Assembly (NCBI RefSeq): GCF_027988105.1
Contig: NZ_JAQJZJ010000012.1
Span: forward strand, 105,423 to 169,422
DNA length: 64,000 nt
Direction of reading: 5' to 3'
Source: Pseudomonas aestuarii
GTDB taxonomy: Bacteria; Pseudomonadota; Gammaproteobacteria; Pseudomonadales; Pseudomonadaceae
Shown: piece by piece, positions 17,762 through 26,013 of the stretch
How the letters are laid out: the number at the start of each line of letters is the position of its first letter
Numbering within the stretch: the stretch's first letter is position 1
Notes under the pieces: model-generated
Told to the model about the DNA's origin: nothing
Seen by the model: the letters and a program-made list of their open reading frames with translations, nothing else
The model's database searches: none
Translations under genes and position numbers: made by a program

Positions 17762-17854
17762 GAGGCGTATTTCCTTGTGCGGAGCTTGAAAGGTAGCGGC
17801 TGATTGTAAGCCTATTGGCTGGGTTTTTGCCCCGAGGCCGGGCAGGCTTATGCA

Positions 17855-19462
17855 TCAGTATGTGTGGCGCTGCAGGGCGGCGAGCACGTTTTGATCGCGG
17901 GCATAGAGGTCGTTGCGCAAGATCAGTTCGCCGTCGGCATCGACCTCGGCGGTCCAGTAGGCGAGGACGATCGGCAGGCGCTCGCGCAGTGGGAACTCCC
18001 TGGTTTCACCGCTGGCCAGCAGGCGTGCGATCTCGGCGCAGTCATCGGCTGGCAACAGGGTGTCGAGCAGCTCCACGATACCTTCGATGCGCACGCAACC
18101 CGAACTGAAGGCGCGCGGCGATTTGCTGAACAGGTGCTGGCTGGGGGTGTCGTGCAGGTACACGGAGAACGGGTTGGCGAAGCGGATGACCAGTTGCCCC
18201 AGGGGATTTTTCGGGCCGGCATCCTGGCGCAGGATGATCCCCCCGGGGTGCTGCCAGTCAACCTTGGTCGGGTCGAGCGGGTTGCCATCGCGGTCGAGTA
18301 CGCGCAACTGGTGACTTGCCAGGTAGCCAAGGTCACGGCGGATCTCCGGCAGTTTGTCCTCGCGCATGATGGTCGGCGGCACGGTCCAGGTTGGGTTGAG
18401 GGTCAGGCGGCTGACCAGCGATTTTAGCTGCGGGGTCTGGCGCTCCGGCCGACCGACCTGGGCGCGGCCCTGCCACAGCAGTTGATGGTCGCGGTAATAG
18501 CCGAGTTGGCCGCCGGCAATATTCACCAGCAAGGTTTGCGCCTCGATATCGCCGGCCAGCCAGCGCCAGCGCTCGAGGTTGACCCGCAGTTGCGCGAGGC
18601 GGGCGGCCGCGCTGGTATTCAGGGCGGTCAGGCTGTCCGGTCCGATCAAGCCGTCGGCCTGCAGGCCGTGGCGCGTCTGGAAGCGCTGCATGGCGGCCAC
18701 CAGGGCCGCGTCATAGCGATCGCTGGCGACCGCTGGTCGTTCATCTATATAGCCTTCGGCGGCCAGGCGCTCGATCAGCAGAGGGACCCGCGCATCGCGC
18801 ATGTCCGGGCGCAGCAGGCGACCACCGGGAATCGCCGGCCACTCGCTGAGTGGCAGGCGTCGCCGCTCGGCGTAGGCGCGGCGCAGTTGCTGGTACTGGA
18901 ACAGGGTCGGGCGCGCCGTGGCAAAGGCTGCCGGCAGGTTGTCGAGGCCCTGCACGGCCAGGCTGAGCACGCTGTGGCGTGGTGTCGGGCTGTCGCTGCC
19001 TGGCGCGCGCCAGAAAGGTTCTAGCGATTCCTGCGCCACGCGCCCGCGTGACAGGTGTTGCAGGGCGAGCAGGTAGCTGTGGCTGATCAGCAGGTCGGCG
19101 CAGGCGCGTTGTTGAATACCCTTCGGCAGCGGGGTGCGCAGGCTGTCGAGCCGGTACTCGTTCGGGTTGAGGCCGTCATCGGCCAGTTGTTCCAGTTCAT
19201 GCAGCAGCGCCGCACGTCGGCTAGGCTCTTGCCAGAGTGGGAGGAATGCCTCTTGTGCATAGAATTCGTGCAGCAAACTGGAACCCGCTGTCCCGGCGGC
19301 CGCGAGCGTCGCGGCACAGGCACTGGGGGACGCCGCGAAGCTCTGGCGGATTGCCTGGCTGGCGTTGTCATCGCTGCCGAAAGCCTGGATCGCGATCGCC
19401 AGCAGATAGCCGGCGGTCAGGTAATGTGCGGTTTTTTTGTACAATCGCGCGCTGAAGTTCAT
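17855..19462 (-). CDS. Murein L,D-transpeptidase, YcbB/LdtD type
   Basis: A 535-residue periplasmic enzyme that makes 3-3 cross-links in peptidoglycan. An N-terminal signal or anchor (YLTAGYLLAIAIQAFG) is followed by a helical domain, a peptidoglycan-binding repeat (AMQRFQTRHGLQADGLIGPDSLTAL, about residues 245-270) and the YkuD catalytic domain with IHDTP-like YLHDTPSQHLF and SSGCVRIEG, whose Cys is the nucleophile. Length and order match YcbB. It is divergent from a second, unrelated-subfamily L,D-transpeptidase-like gene. Confidence 0.93.
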   Translation of the reverse strand: MNFSARLYKKTAHYLTAGYLLAIAIQAFGSDDNASQAIRQSFAASPSACAATLAAAGTAGSSLLHEFYAQEAFLPLWQEPSRRAALLHELEQLADDGLNPNEYRLDSLRTPLPKGIQQRACADLLISHSYLLALQHLSRGRVAQESLEPFWRAPGSDSPTPRHSVLSLAVQGLDNLPAAFATARPTLFQYQQLRRAYAERRRLPLSEWPAIPGGRLLRPDMRDARVPLLIERLAAEGYIDERPAVASDRYDAALVAAMQRFQTRHGLQADGLIGPDSLTALNTSAAARLAQLRVNLERWRWLAGDIEAQTLLVNIAGGQLGYYRDHQLLWQGRAQVGRPERQTPQLKSLVSRLTLNPTWTVPPTIMREDKLPEIRRDLGYLASHQLRVLDRDGNPLDPTKVDWQHPGGIILRQDAGPKNPLGQLVIRFANPFSVYLHDTPSQHLFSKSPRAFSSGCVRIEGIVELLDTLLPADDCAEIARLLASGETREFPLRERLPIVLAYWTAEVDADGELILRNDLYARDQNVLAALQRHTY

Positions 19463-19703
19463 GATCGCCCGTTCCGTTCTTGCTCTACCAATCCGTTGAA
19501 AAAATATTGCGCCAGGCGTTTCAGCGTTGCTGAGGCGAGTCGAACAGCCTTGTCTTGCTGTCGCACGCTACATTTTTCAACGACCCGCTGTGCGGTCGAT
19601 TGGGTTGTAGCAGTCGGTTTGTATCACGCCGCAGCGCCTGGAAAATCAGACGCCCGCAGCATTCGTCGGTATTGCCCGCAGTGTACACAGGAGCTTGCTG
19701 CCC
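19463..19703. promoter_or_regulatory. Divergent region between the two L,D-transpeptidase-type genes
   Basis: A 241-bp divergent intergenic region holding both promoters. Its centre carries an inverted-repeat unit with 10-bp arms (19494-19582, listed separately), so promoter positions are constrained to the two flanks. Confidence 0.4.
19494..19582. repeat. Possible short inverted-repeat element (CGTTGAAAAA ends)
   Basis: Arms CGTTGAAAAA (19494-19503) and TTTTTCAACG (19573-19582) are perfect inverted repeats enclosing 69 bp. The ends resemble those of the larger dispersed element at 61978-62152. The interior is not obviously the same, so membership of that family is tentative. Confidence 0.5.
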
Positions 19704-20402
19704 ATGATCAAATTACTCCGCCGGCACGGCCTCAAGCTGATGGGCCTTTGCCTGTTGGCATCGCCCTTGCTGGCGGCGCACTCTGCGCCACGCCCCCTGC
19801 TCGACAGCCTGACGCGCGCCGCGCCCGCGCTCGATCGTCAGGTGCTTGAGCATGCGCTGGCAGCCATGCAGTGTGCGCTCAGCCATGGTGCCGCGCCGGC
19901 GCAGCGCCTGGCGGTGATCGACTACGCTCAACCTTCCACGGCGCGGCGGTTGTGGATCTTCGATTTGCAGCGGCCACGCCTACTGTTGAATGACCTGGTG
20001 GCCCACGGACGCATGTCTGGCGAGAACCTGGCTACGAACTTCTCCAATACGCTGGACAGCCATCAGTCCAGCCTGGGCTTGTTCCGCGCGGCAGAGAGCT
20101 ACAGTGGCAAGCATGGCTACTCGTTGCGCATGGACGGCCTCGAACCCGGGGTGAATGACCGTGCCCGCGAGCGCGCCATCGTCATCCACGCCGCCAGCTA
20201 TGTCGACCCGCGCCTGGCGCGCAGCCAGGGGCGGATCGGTCGCAGTCTCGGCTGCCCGGCGGTACGTCCGGAGGTGGCGCGGATGGTGGTCGATCAGCTC
20301 AAGGGTGGCCAGTTCATCTTCGCCTGGTACCCGGATCAAGACTGGCTGCAGGGCTCGGCCTACCTCAATTGCAAGTCGGCCCAGCTCGCCAGCCTGCATT
20401 GA
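19704..20402 (+). CDS. Murein L,D-transpeptidase catalytic domain family protein (YkuD_2-like)
   Basis: A 232-residue exported protein. Signal peptide with hydrophobic core LMGLCLLASPLLAAHS. The soluble domain contains FDLQRPRLLLNDLVAHGR, a serine/asparagine-rich S-N-T/S-S-L-G-L-F segment and RSLGCPAVRPE with the nucleophilic Cys, matching the YkuD_2-type family. The ATG at 19704 is preferred over an in-frame TTG at 19695 because AGGAG (19689-19693) is correctly spaced only for the ATG. Whether it cross-links or cuts murein is not known. Confidence 0.88.
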   Translation: MIKLLRRHGLKLMGLCLLASPLLAAHSAPRPLLDSLTRAAPALDRQVLEHALAAMQCALSHGAAPAQRLAVIDYAQPSTARRLWIFDLQRPRLLLNDLVAHGRMSGENLATNFSNTLDSHQSSLGLFRAAESYSGKHGYSLRMDGLEPGVNDRARERAIVIHAASYVDPRLARSQGRIGRSLGCPAVRPEVARMVVDQLKGGQFIFAWYPDQDWLQGSAYLNCKSAQLASLH

Positions 20403-20587
20403 CTGTGCGCAGGGCTCAGCAGCACATGGCTTGTGGCCCGCAGAGGCGCTAGTGGCGGTTCTGCTTGGCCTGCCATAGGCCATTGTTCTGTATGAGGCCG
20501 GCCTGGCGATTGAGCCTGTCCGTCAGTGGTTTGCGGTGGGCAAGGGTTTCCACCGCGCTGCAGTCGCTGCGCGTTGTTCCGCGCCTC

Positions 20588-22369
20588 TCAGCGCTGCTCG
20601 CTCTGCGGCGTCACCCGCAGCACTTCCTCGATGGTGGTCAGGCCCGCGGCAACCTTTTGCGCGCCGGACAGCCTGAGGCTGCGCATGCCCTCCTTGAACG
20701 CATGGCGGCGCAGGGCGGTGAGGTCGGTGTCGGCGTTGATCAGCGGCTTGATCGCATCGCCCAGCTGCATGATCTCGTAGACCCCGGCGCGTCCACGGTA
20801 GCCGGTATCGCGGCACTCCAGGCAACCCACGGCCTTGTGCGCACCGCTCGGCAAGGGCGCGTTCCAGGGTTTGGTCAGGCTCTGCCAGTCGTCTTCGCTG
20901 AGTTCATGCGCGGTCTTGCAGTGCGGGCACAGGGTGCGCACCAGGCGCTGGGCCATGACCCCCAGCAGGGTGGCCTTGAGCAGGTAATGCGGCACGCCCA
21001 GTTCGAGCAGGCGGGTAATGGCGCTGGGCGCGTCGTTGGTGTGCAGGGTGGAGAGCACCAGGTGGCCAGTGAGCGCCGCCTGGATCGCCATCTCGGCGGT
21101 TTCCAGGTCGCGGATCTCGCCGATCATGATGATGTCCGGGTCCTGGCGCATCAGCGCGCGCACGCCGCTGGCGAACGTCAGGTCGATATTGTGCTGCACC
21201 TGCATCTGGTTGAAGGCGCCCTCGATCATCTCGATCGGGTCTTCGATGGTGCAGACGTTGACCTCCGCCGTCGCCAGCTGCTTGAGCGTGGTGTAAAGGG
21301 TGGTGGTCTTGCCCGAGCCGGTCGGCCCGGTGACCAGAATGATGCCGTTGGGCTGGCGGGTCATGTCGGCCCAGCGCTTCATGTCGTCCGGCGAGAAACC
21401 CAGCTGGTCGAAGCTTTTCAGCAGCACTTCCGGGTCGAAGATGCGCATCACCAGTTTTTCGCCGAAGGCGGTGGGCAGGGTCGACAGGCGCAGCTCGACT
21501 TCGCCGCCGTCCGGGGTCTTGGTCTTGACCCGGCCGTCCTGGGGTTTGCGTTTTTCCGCCACGTTCATCCGGCCCAGGCTCTTCAGGCGGCTGACCACCG
21601 CCATGGTCACCTGCGGCGGGAACTGGTAGACGGTGTGCAGCACGCCATCGATGCGAAAGCGCACGCTGCCCTGCTCGCGGCGCGGTTCGATGTGGATATC
21701 GCTGGCGCGCTGCTGGAAGGCGTACTGGAACAGCCAGTCGACGATGTTGACGATATGCGCGTCGTTGGCGTCCGGTTCCTGGTCCTGGGCGCCGAGGTTG
21801 AGCAGTTGCTCGAAGTTGCCGACCCCGCTGACCTTGCTGTCGCCGACACTGGCGCCGCTGACCGACTTGGCCAGGCGATAGAATTCCACGGTCAAGCGCT
21901 GGATGTCCGCCGGGTTGGCCACCACCCGCTTGATCGGACGTTTGAGCACGTGGATCAGGTTGGCTTCCCAGCTGTGCATCAGCGGTTGCGCACTGGCGAT
22001 GGTCACCGCATCGGGCGCGACCGCCACGGCGAGGATCTTGTGCCGCTGGGCGAAGGCGTAGGACATCAGCGGGGTAATGGCGGCGACATCGATCTTCAGC
22101 GGGTCGATGCGCAGGTAGGGTTGGCCGACGAGCTCCGCCAGCCAGACGGTGAGATTTTCCAGGTCGAGTTTCTTGCCCGGATGATGCAGGTCGTCGACCT
22201 GCTGCGCGGCGAGAAACTCCAAGGGGTGCTGCTGGTTGTTCACCGCGCTGCGACGGATCGCCAGGCACTGTTCGGCGCTGTCCTGGTCGACCCGCCCCTG
22301 GGTGACCAGTTCGCGCAGCAGATCGCCGAGGTCGAGGGTACGGTCGGTGGGCGAGATGGTGGCGGACAT
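20588..22369 (-). CDS. GspE/PulE family secretion or pilus ATPase
   Basis: A 593-residue AAA-type hexameric ATPase. N-terminal MshEN-like domain, then Walker A GPTGSGKTTTLY, an Asp box with IEDPIEM, Walker B (RQDPDIIMIGEIRD) and a His box (STLHTNDAPSA). A tetracysteine zinc motif follows: CPHCK and CLEC about 40 residues apart. The start at 22369 has GGGAG upstream; an in-frame extension to 22438 is less likely. No other type II secretion or pilin genes are adjacent, so it is an orphan ATPase in a conserved Pseudomonas neighbourhood. Confidence 0.93.
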   Translation of the reverse strand: MSATISPTDRTLDLGDLLRELVTQGRVDQDSAEQCLAIRRSAVNNQQHPLEFLAAQQVDDLHHPGKKLDLENLTVWLAELVGQPYLRIDPLKIDVAAITPLMSYAFAQRHKILAVAVAPDAVTIASAQPLMHSWEANLIHVLKRPIKRVVANPADIQRLTVEFYRLAKSVSGASVGDSKVSGVGNFEQLLNLGAQDQEPDANDAHIVNIVDWLFQYAFQQRASDIHIEPRREQGSVRFRIDGVLHTVYQFPPQVTMAVVSRLKSLGRMNVAEKRKPQDGRVKTKTPDGGEVELRLSTLPTAFGEKLVMRIFDPEVLLKSFDQLGFSPDDMKRWADMTRQPNGIILVTGPTGSGKTTTLYTTLKQLATAEVNVCTIEDPIEMIEGAFNQMQVQHNIDLTFASGVRALMRQDPDIIMIGEIRDLETAEMAIQAALTGHLVLSTLHTNDAPSAITRLLELGVPHYLLKATLLGVMAQRLVRTLCPHCKTAHELSEDDWQSLTKPWNAPLPSGAHKAVGCLECRDTGYRGRAGVYEIMQLGDAIKPLINADTDLTALRRHAFKEGMRSLRLSGAQKVAAGLTTIEEVLRVTPQSEQR

Positions 22370-22456
22370 GGGACTCCCTGCGGTAGTAGCGGTAAGCGGC
22401 AAGCTTAAAGCAGCAAGTTGAACACTGTTGCGCACCAATGCATAAACGTCACACTG

Positions 22457-22488
22457 GCTTGCTGCTTGCTGCTTGCTGCTTGCTGCTT
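22457..22488. repeat. Heptamer tandem repeat (GCTTGCT), 4.6 copies
   Basis: Four full and one partial copy of GCTTGCT run from 22457 into the stop codon of the CYTH-CHAD gene (22487-22489, complement strand). Copy number could vary by slippage. Related AGC-rich sequence (AAGCGGCAAGCTTAAAGCAGCAAG) lies 40 bp to the left. Confidence 0.75.
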
Positions 22489-23851
22489 ACTTCACCAACA
22501 TTCTCCAGGCTTTCAGCGAGGCCACAATATGGGCCTGGGCTTGCCGCGCGGCCAGTGACTCGGGGTCGATGGCGCGGTGGGCCTGTTCGCTCAGCTTGCT
22601 CAGTTCGCCATACAGGCGGTCGACTTCCGGCACTTCCAGCACTCCGCGGGCCATGTGCAGCCAGGCCAGCAGACGCTCGATGCGCGGCAGTTGTTCGGCC
22701 AGGTCTTCCGGCTGTTTCTGGTAGCGGTTCAGCTGCAGGTCATGACCTTCCTCGGCCAGCAAGGTCGGCAGCCAGTTGCCCAGCGGTGCGGCGCCCTGGC
22801 GATTGCCGCGGTTGTTGCGGCTGGTCGTCCAGCCTTTGGTCAGCAGCCAGCGCGAGCTGATCAGGGAGAACTGGCCCCAGCGCGTGCCCTGCAGTTCGGC
22901 GGCGAACTGCGCGGGCGCGGCCTGGCGTGCGGCATCGTCGTGTTGGCCGGCCTGGACCCGTGGGCGCCAGTCGTGGAGCAGGGCGTCGAGGGTCTGGCGC
23001 AGTTCGCTGCTGCTGCTGCGCGGTGCCGCCTGGCCGAGGCTGCCGATCAGTGCGCGCAGGTCGACCAGTTGTTCCAGCCAGTCGACCAGCAGGCGCCAGT
23101 GGCCATTGAAGCGGTATTGCTCGGCCAGCCGCTGGCTGCTGCCGAGCAGGTGCCAGGCAATCGCGGCAAAGCTGTCATCCAGGCTCATTTCGCCGCTCAG
23201 CTGGGGAGCTGGCAGGCTGAGGCTGTAACTGTTGGCATCGAACAGGCGGTAGCCGCGCTCGGCCTTGCTGATGTCGCAAGGCATCAGCGGCAGGTCGGCG
23301 GCGAGTTCGGCGGCCAGCTCCAGCAAGGCTTCGGGCTCGCCCTGGCGCAGCTCCAGCTCCAGCTCGCAGATTTCCTCTTCGCCTTCGCCGGCGATCACCT
23401 TGCCGAGATCCAGTGCGGCCTCGATTTGCACCTTGGCCTTGCCGCGACCCCAGGCGATGTCGGCACGCTGGCGGACGAAATCGGTGCTGAAGATCGGTTG
23501 CAGCAGGCTCTTGTCCAGATCGGCCAGGGCCGCCGGCCAGCAGCTGTCGTCGAGCTTGCTCAGGTCCAGCTCGGCCTGATCCAGATGCCAGTCGAACTCA
23601 TTACGTTCGGACAGGCCCGCGATACTCTGGCCACGACTTTTCAGGGTCTGGATAAAGGCATCGCCATCGCGACGAATGCGCAAGGCGACCTTGGCCTGGG
23701 CCAGGTCACGGTCGGGCGTGTCGAAATACTGATTGAATAGCTCGCGCTGTTCCCAGCCGCTCTTGTTGCGCTTCTTCAGCAGCGGGTGCTCGCGCAGGGC
23801 TGCCAGGGTGTCGCGGCTGACCCGCAATTTGATTTCGGTTTCTTTGACCAT
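22487..23851 (-). CDS. CYTH and CHAD domain protein (triphosphatase type)
   Basis: A 454-residue protein with an N-terminal CYTH domain (about residues 1-200) opening with the diagnostic EIKLRV (ExExK-like metal/triphosphate site) and a C-terminal helical CHAD domain rich in conserved His, Arg and Lys (about 220-450). This is the layout of E. coli YgiF inorganic triphosphatase. CHAD domains bind polyphosphate. The gene is divergent from a DUF47-Pit phosphate transport pair, so a link to phosphate or polyphosphate physiology is plausible but inferred. Confidence 0.92.
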   Translation of the reverse strand: MVKETEIKLRVSRDTLAALREHPLLKKRNKSGWEQRELFNQYFDTPDRDLAQAKVALRIRRDGDAFIQTLKSRGQSIAGLSERNEFDWHLDQAELDLSKLDDSCWPAALADLDKSLLQPIFSTDFVRQRADIAWGRGKAKVQIEAALDLGKVIAGEGEEEICELELELRQGEPEALLELAAELAADLPLMPCDISKAERGYRLFDANSYSLSLPAPQLSGEMSLDDSFAAIAWHLLGSSQRLAEQYRFNGHWRLLVDWLEQLVDLRALIGSLGQAAPRSSSSELRQTLDALLHDWRPRVQAGQHDDAARQAAPAQFAAELQGTRWGQFSLISSRWLLTKGWTTSRNNRGNRQGAAPLGNWLPTLLAEEGHDLQLNRYQKQPEDLAEQLPRIERLLAWLHMARGVLEVPEVDRLYGELSKLSEQAHRAIDPESLAARQAQAHIVASLKAWRMLVK

Positions 23852-23963
23852 GATGGTGAGCTAAGCGCCTACTGTGAAAGTGTGACAGTCTGATGATGCG
23901 TGCTGGCGAGCTATTCGAGCGATCCGTATACTTGCCGCCTTCATTAAAGCCGGGGTTCACCCT
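23852..23963. promoter_or_regulatory. Divergent promoter region, CYTH-CHAD / DUF47-Pit
   Basis: These 112 bp separate two divergent transcription units that both concern phosphate. No Pho box (direct CTGTCAT-like repeats) was recognised, although a short GTGACAGTCTGATGATG stretch at about 23881 is faintly similar to one half. Confidence 0.35.
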
Positions 23964-24641
23964 ATGCCACTCAATCCATTCGCCAGCCTGTTCGGTCGCT
24001 CGCCCATTGGGCCGATGCAGAAGCACTTCGCCAAAGCCCATGAGTGCGCCGCACACCTGGTGCCTTTTTTCGACGCCGTGATGGCTGAAGACTGGGCCAA
24101 GGTAGGGCAGGTGCAACAGGACATGGCGCGGTTGGAGGACGAAGCCGACAAGCTCAAGAAAAGCGTACGGCTGCACCTGCCCAAGAGCCTGTTTCTGCCG
24201 GTACCGCGTTCGGATCTGCTTGAGCTGCTGAGTGTACAGGACAAAGTTGCCAACCGCGCCAAGGACATCGCCGGCCTGATGCTGGGCCGTGAGATGACCA
24301 TCCCGCCGGCTATGCAGCCACTGATGCGCGCCTTTGTGCAGCGCACCGTGGATGCCAGTGCCCAGGCGCTGAAAGCCATGAACGAGCTGGATGAGCTGCT
24401 GGAGACCGGTTTTGGTGGGCGCGAAGCCGCCCTGGTCGGATCCATGGTCGAGGAGCTTGAATTGATCGAGCAGGACACCGATCGCATGCAAATCGAAGTC
24501 CGCCGTGCCCTGTTCAAACTGGAAAAGGATCTTCCCCCGGTCGACGTCATGTTCCTCTACCAGATCCTCGAGTGGATCGGCGATGTCGCCGACCGTGCCG
24601 AGCGTGTCGGTAACCGACTGGAACAACTGCTGGCGCGCTAA
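23964..24641 (+). CDS. DUF47 / TIGR00153 family protein (PhoU-like Pit accessory)
   Basis: A 225-residue all-helical protein of the PhoU-like DUF47 family. It opens MPLNPFASLFGRSPIGPMQKH and shows repeated acidic/hydrophobic helices (for example DEADKLKKSVRLHLPKSLF and IEQDTDRMQIEVRRALFKLE). Family members sit next to Pit-type phosphate transporters and probably regulate them at the membrane. The Pit gene starts 39 bp downstream on the same strand. Confidence 0.93.
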   Translation: MPLNPFASLFGRSPIGPMQKHFAKAHECAAHLVPFFDAVMAEDWAKVGQVQQDMARLEDEADKLKKSVRLHLPKSLFLPVPRSDLLELLSVQDKVANRAKDIAGLMLGREMTIPPAMQPLMRAFVQRTVDASAQALKAMNELDELLETGFGGREAALVGSMVEELELIEQDTDRMQIEVRRALFKLEKDLPPVDVMFLYQILEWIGDVADRAERVGNRLEQLLAR

Positions 24642-24680
24642 GCGCCAGTGTCCTTTCTGGAATCTACGGATTAATTATTT

Positions 24681-25943
24681 ATGTCTTTGATTGCGGACTA
24701 CGGCCTCGTATTGCTGCTACTTGCCTGCCTCTTCGGCTTCTTCATGGCCTGGGGCGTGGGTGCCAACGACGTGGCCAACGCCATGGGCACCTCGGTTGGC
24801 TCCCAGGCGCTGACGATCAAGCAGGCGATCCTGGTCGCCATGGTCTTCGAGTTCGCAGGCGCCTATCTGGCCGGCGGCCAGGTGACCGAAACGATCAAGA
24901 GCGGCATCGTCGATGCCAACTTGATTACCCCGGACTTGATGGTGCTGGGCATGATGTCGGCGCTGCTGGCGGCGGGAACCTGGCTGCTGATTGCGTCGAC
25001 GCGTGGCTGGCCGGTTTCCACCACCCACTCGATCGTCGGTGCGGTGATCGGCTTCGCCGCAGTCGGCGTGTCCGTGGATGCCGTGAACTGGGCCGGTGTG
25101 GGCCCCATCGTGGCCAGCTGGGTGATCTCACCGGTGCTCTCAGGCACCGTCGCCTTCGGCCTGTTCGTCAGCGTGCAGAAGCTGATCATCGATACCGATG
25201 AACCCTTCCTCAACGCCAAGCGTTTCGTCCCGCTATATATGTTCCTGACCGGCTTTATGGTCAGCCTGGTTACCGTGACCAAGGGCCTCAAGCACATCGG
25301 CCTGCACCTCTCCGGTGCCGAGGGGCTGGTTATCGCCCTGGGAGTCGGCGCGCTGGTGATGCTGCTGGGTATCGTCCTGCTCAGCCGGATCAAGATCGAC
25401 GTCGAAGCGGACAAGGGCTTCCACTACGCCAGCGTGGAGAAAGTCTTCGCCGTGCTGATGATCTTCACCGCCTGCTCCATGGCCTTTGCCCATGGCTCCA
25501 ACGATGTGGCCAACGCCGTCGGCCCGCTGGCGGCCATCGTCGGCGTGATCCAGTCCGGCGGTGAAGCCGTAGGTGCCAAGGCGGCGTTGCCGGCCTGGGT
25601 CCTGCTGCTCGGTGCCATCGGTATCGTCATCGGCCTGGCCACCTATGGCTACAAGGTGATCGCCACCATCGGCAAGCAGATCACCGAACTGACCCCGAGC
25701 CGCGGCTTTGCCGCCGAACTGGCGACGGCCACCACCGTGGTCGGCGCCTCGGCCATCGGCTTGCCGGTGTCCACCACCCACACCCTGGTCGGTGCGGTGC
25801 TGGGCGTCGGTCTGGCCCGGGGTATTGGTGCGCTGAACCTGGGCGTGATCGGCAAGATCTTCATGTCCTGGCTGATCACCCTGCCGGTCGGTGCGGCCCT
25901 GGCCATCGTGTTCTTCTATGTTCTGCGCGGCATCTTCCTCTGA
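24681..25943 (+). CDS. Low-affinity inorganic phosphate transporter, Pit family
   Basis: A 420-residue membrane protein of the PiT family, importing metal-phosphate with protons. The two inverted family signatures are visible: GVGANDVANAMGTSVGSQAL near residue 27 and HGSNDVANAVGPLAAIVG near 273, each with the NDVANA core. About ten hydrophobic segments. A VSTTHSIVGAVIGF / VSTTHTLVGAVLGV pair marks the two repeat halves. It forms an operon with the upstream DUF47 protein. Confidence 0.95.
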   Translation: MSLIADYGLVLLLLACLFGFFMAWGVGANDVANAMGTSVGSQALTIKQAILVAMVFEFAGAYLAGGQVTETIKSGIVDANLITPDLMVLGMMSALLAAGTWLLIASTRGWPVSTTHSIVGAVIGFAAVGVSVDAVNWAGVGPIVASWVISPVLSGTVAFGLFVSVQKLIIDTDEPFLNAKRFVPLYMFLTGFMVSLVTVTKGLKHIGLHLSGAEGLVIALGVGALVMLLGIVLLSRIKIDVEADKGFHYASVEKVFAVLMIFTACSMAFAHGSNDVANAVGPLAAIVGVIQSGGEAVGAKAALPAWVLLLGAIGIVIGLATYGYKVIATIGKQITELTPSRGFAAELATATTVVGASAIGLPVSTTHTLVGAVLGVGLARGIGALNLGVIGKIFMSWLITLPVGAALAIVFFYVLRGIFL

Positions 25944-26013
25944 GATAGCCTCGACGGTTTCCTCCGCAGCGGCGTTGCCCCTATGATGGTGGCAACGCCC
26001 GCGGAGACCGCCC

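Noticed and set aside
16379..17803. Long open frame on the + strand opposite the SPFH-NfeD genes
   Set aside because: Antisense to two recognised genes; the translation has no domain and is an artefact of GC-rich third positions.
20465..22408. 647-codon open frame opposite the GspE-like ATPase
   Set aside because: The ATPase on the other strand has all Walker and zinc motifs; the antisense translation is rich in Arg, Gly and Gln without any known motif.
22457..22488. Tandem heptamers considered as a CRISPR-like array
   Set aside because: Units are contiguous without spacers and far too short.
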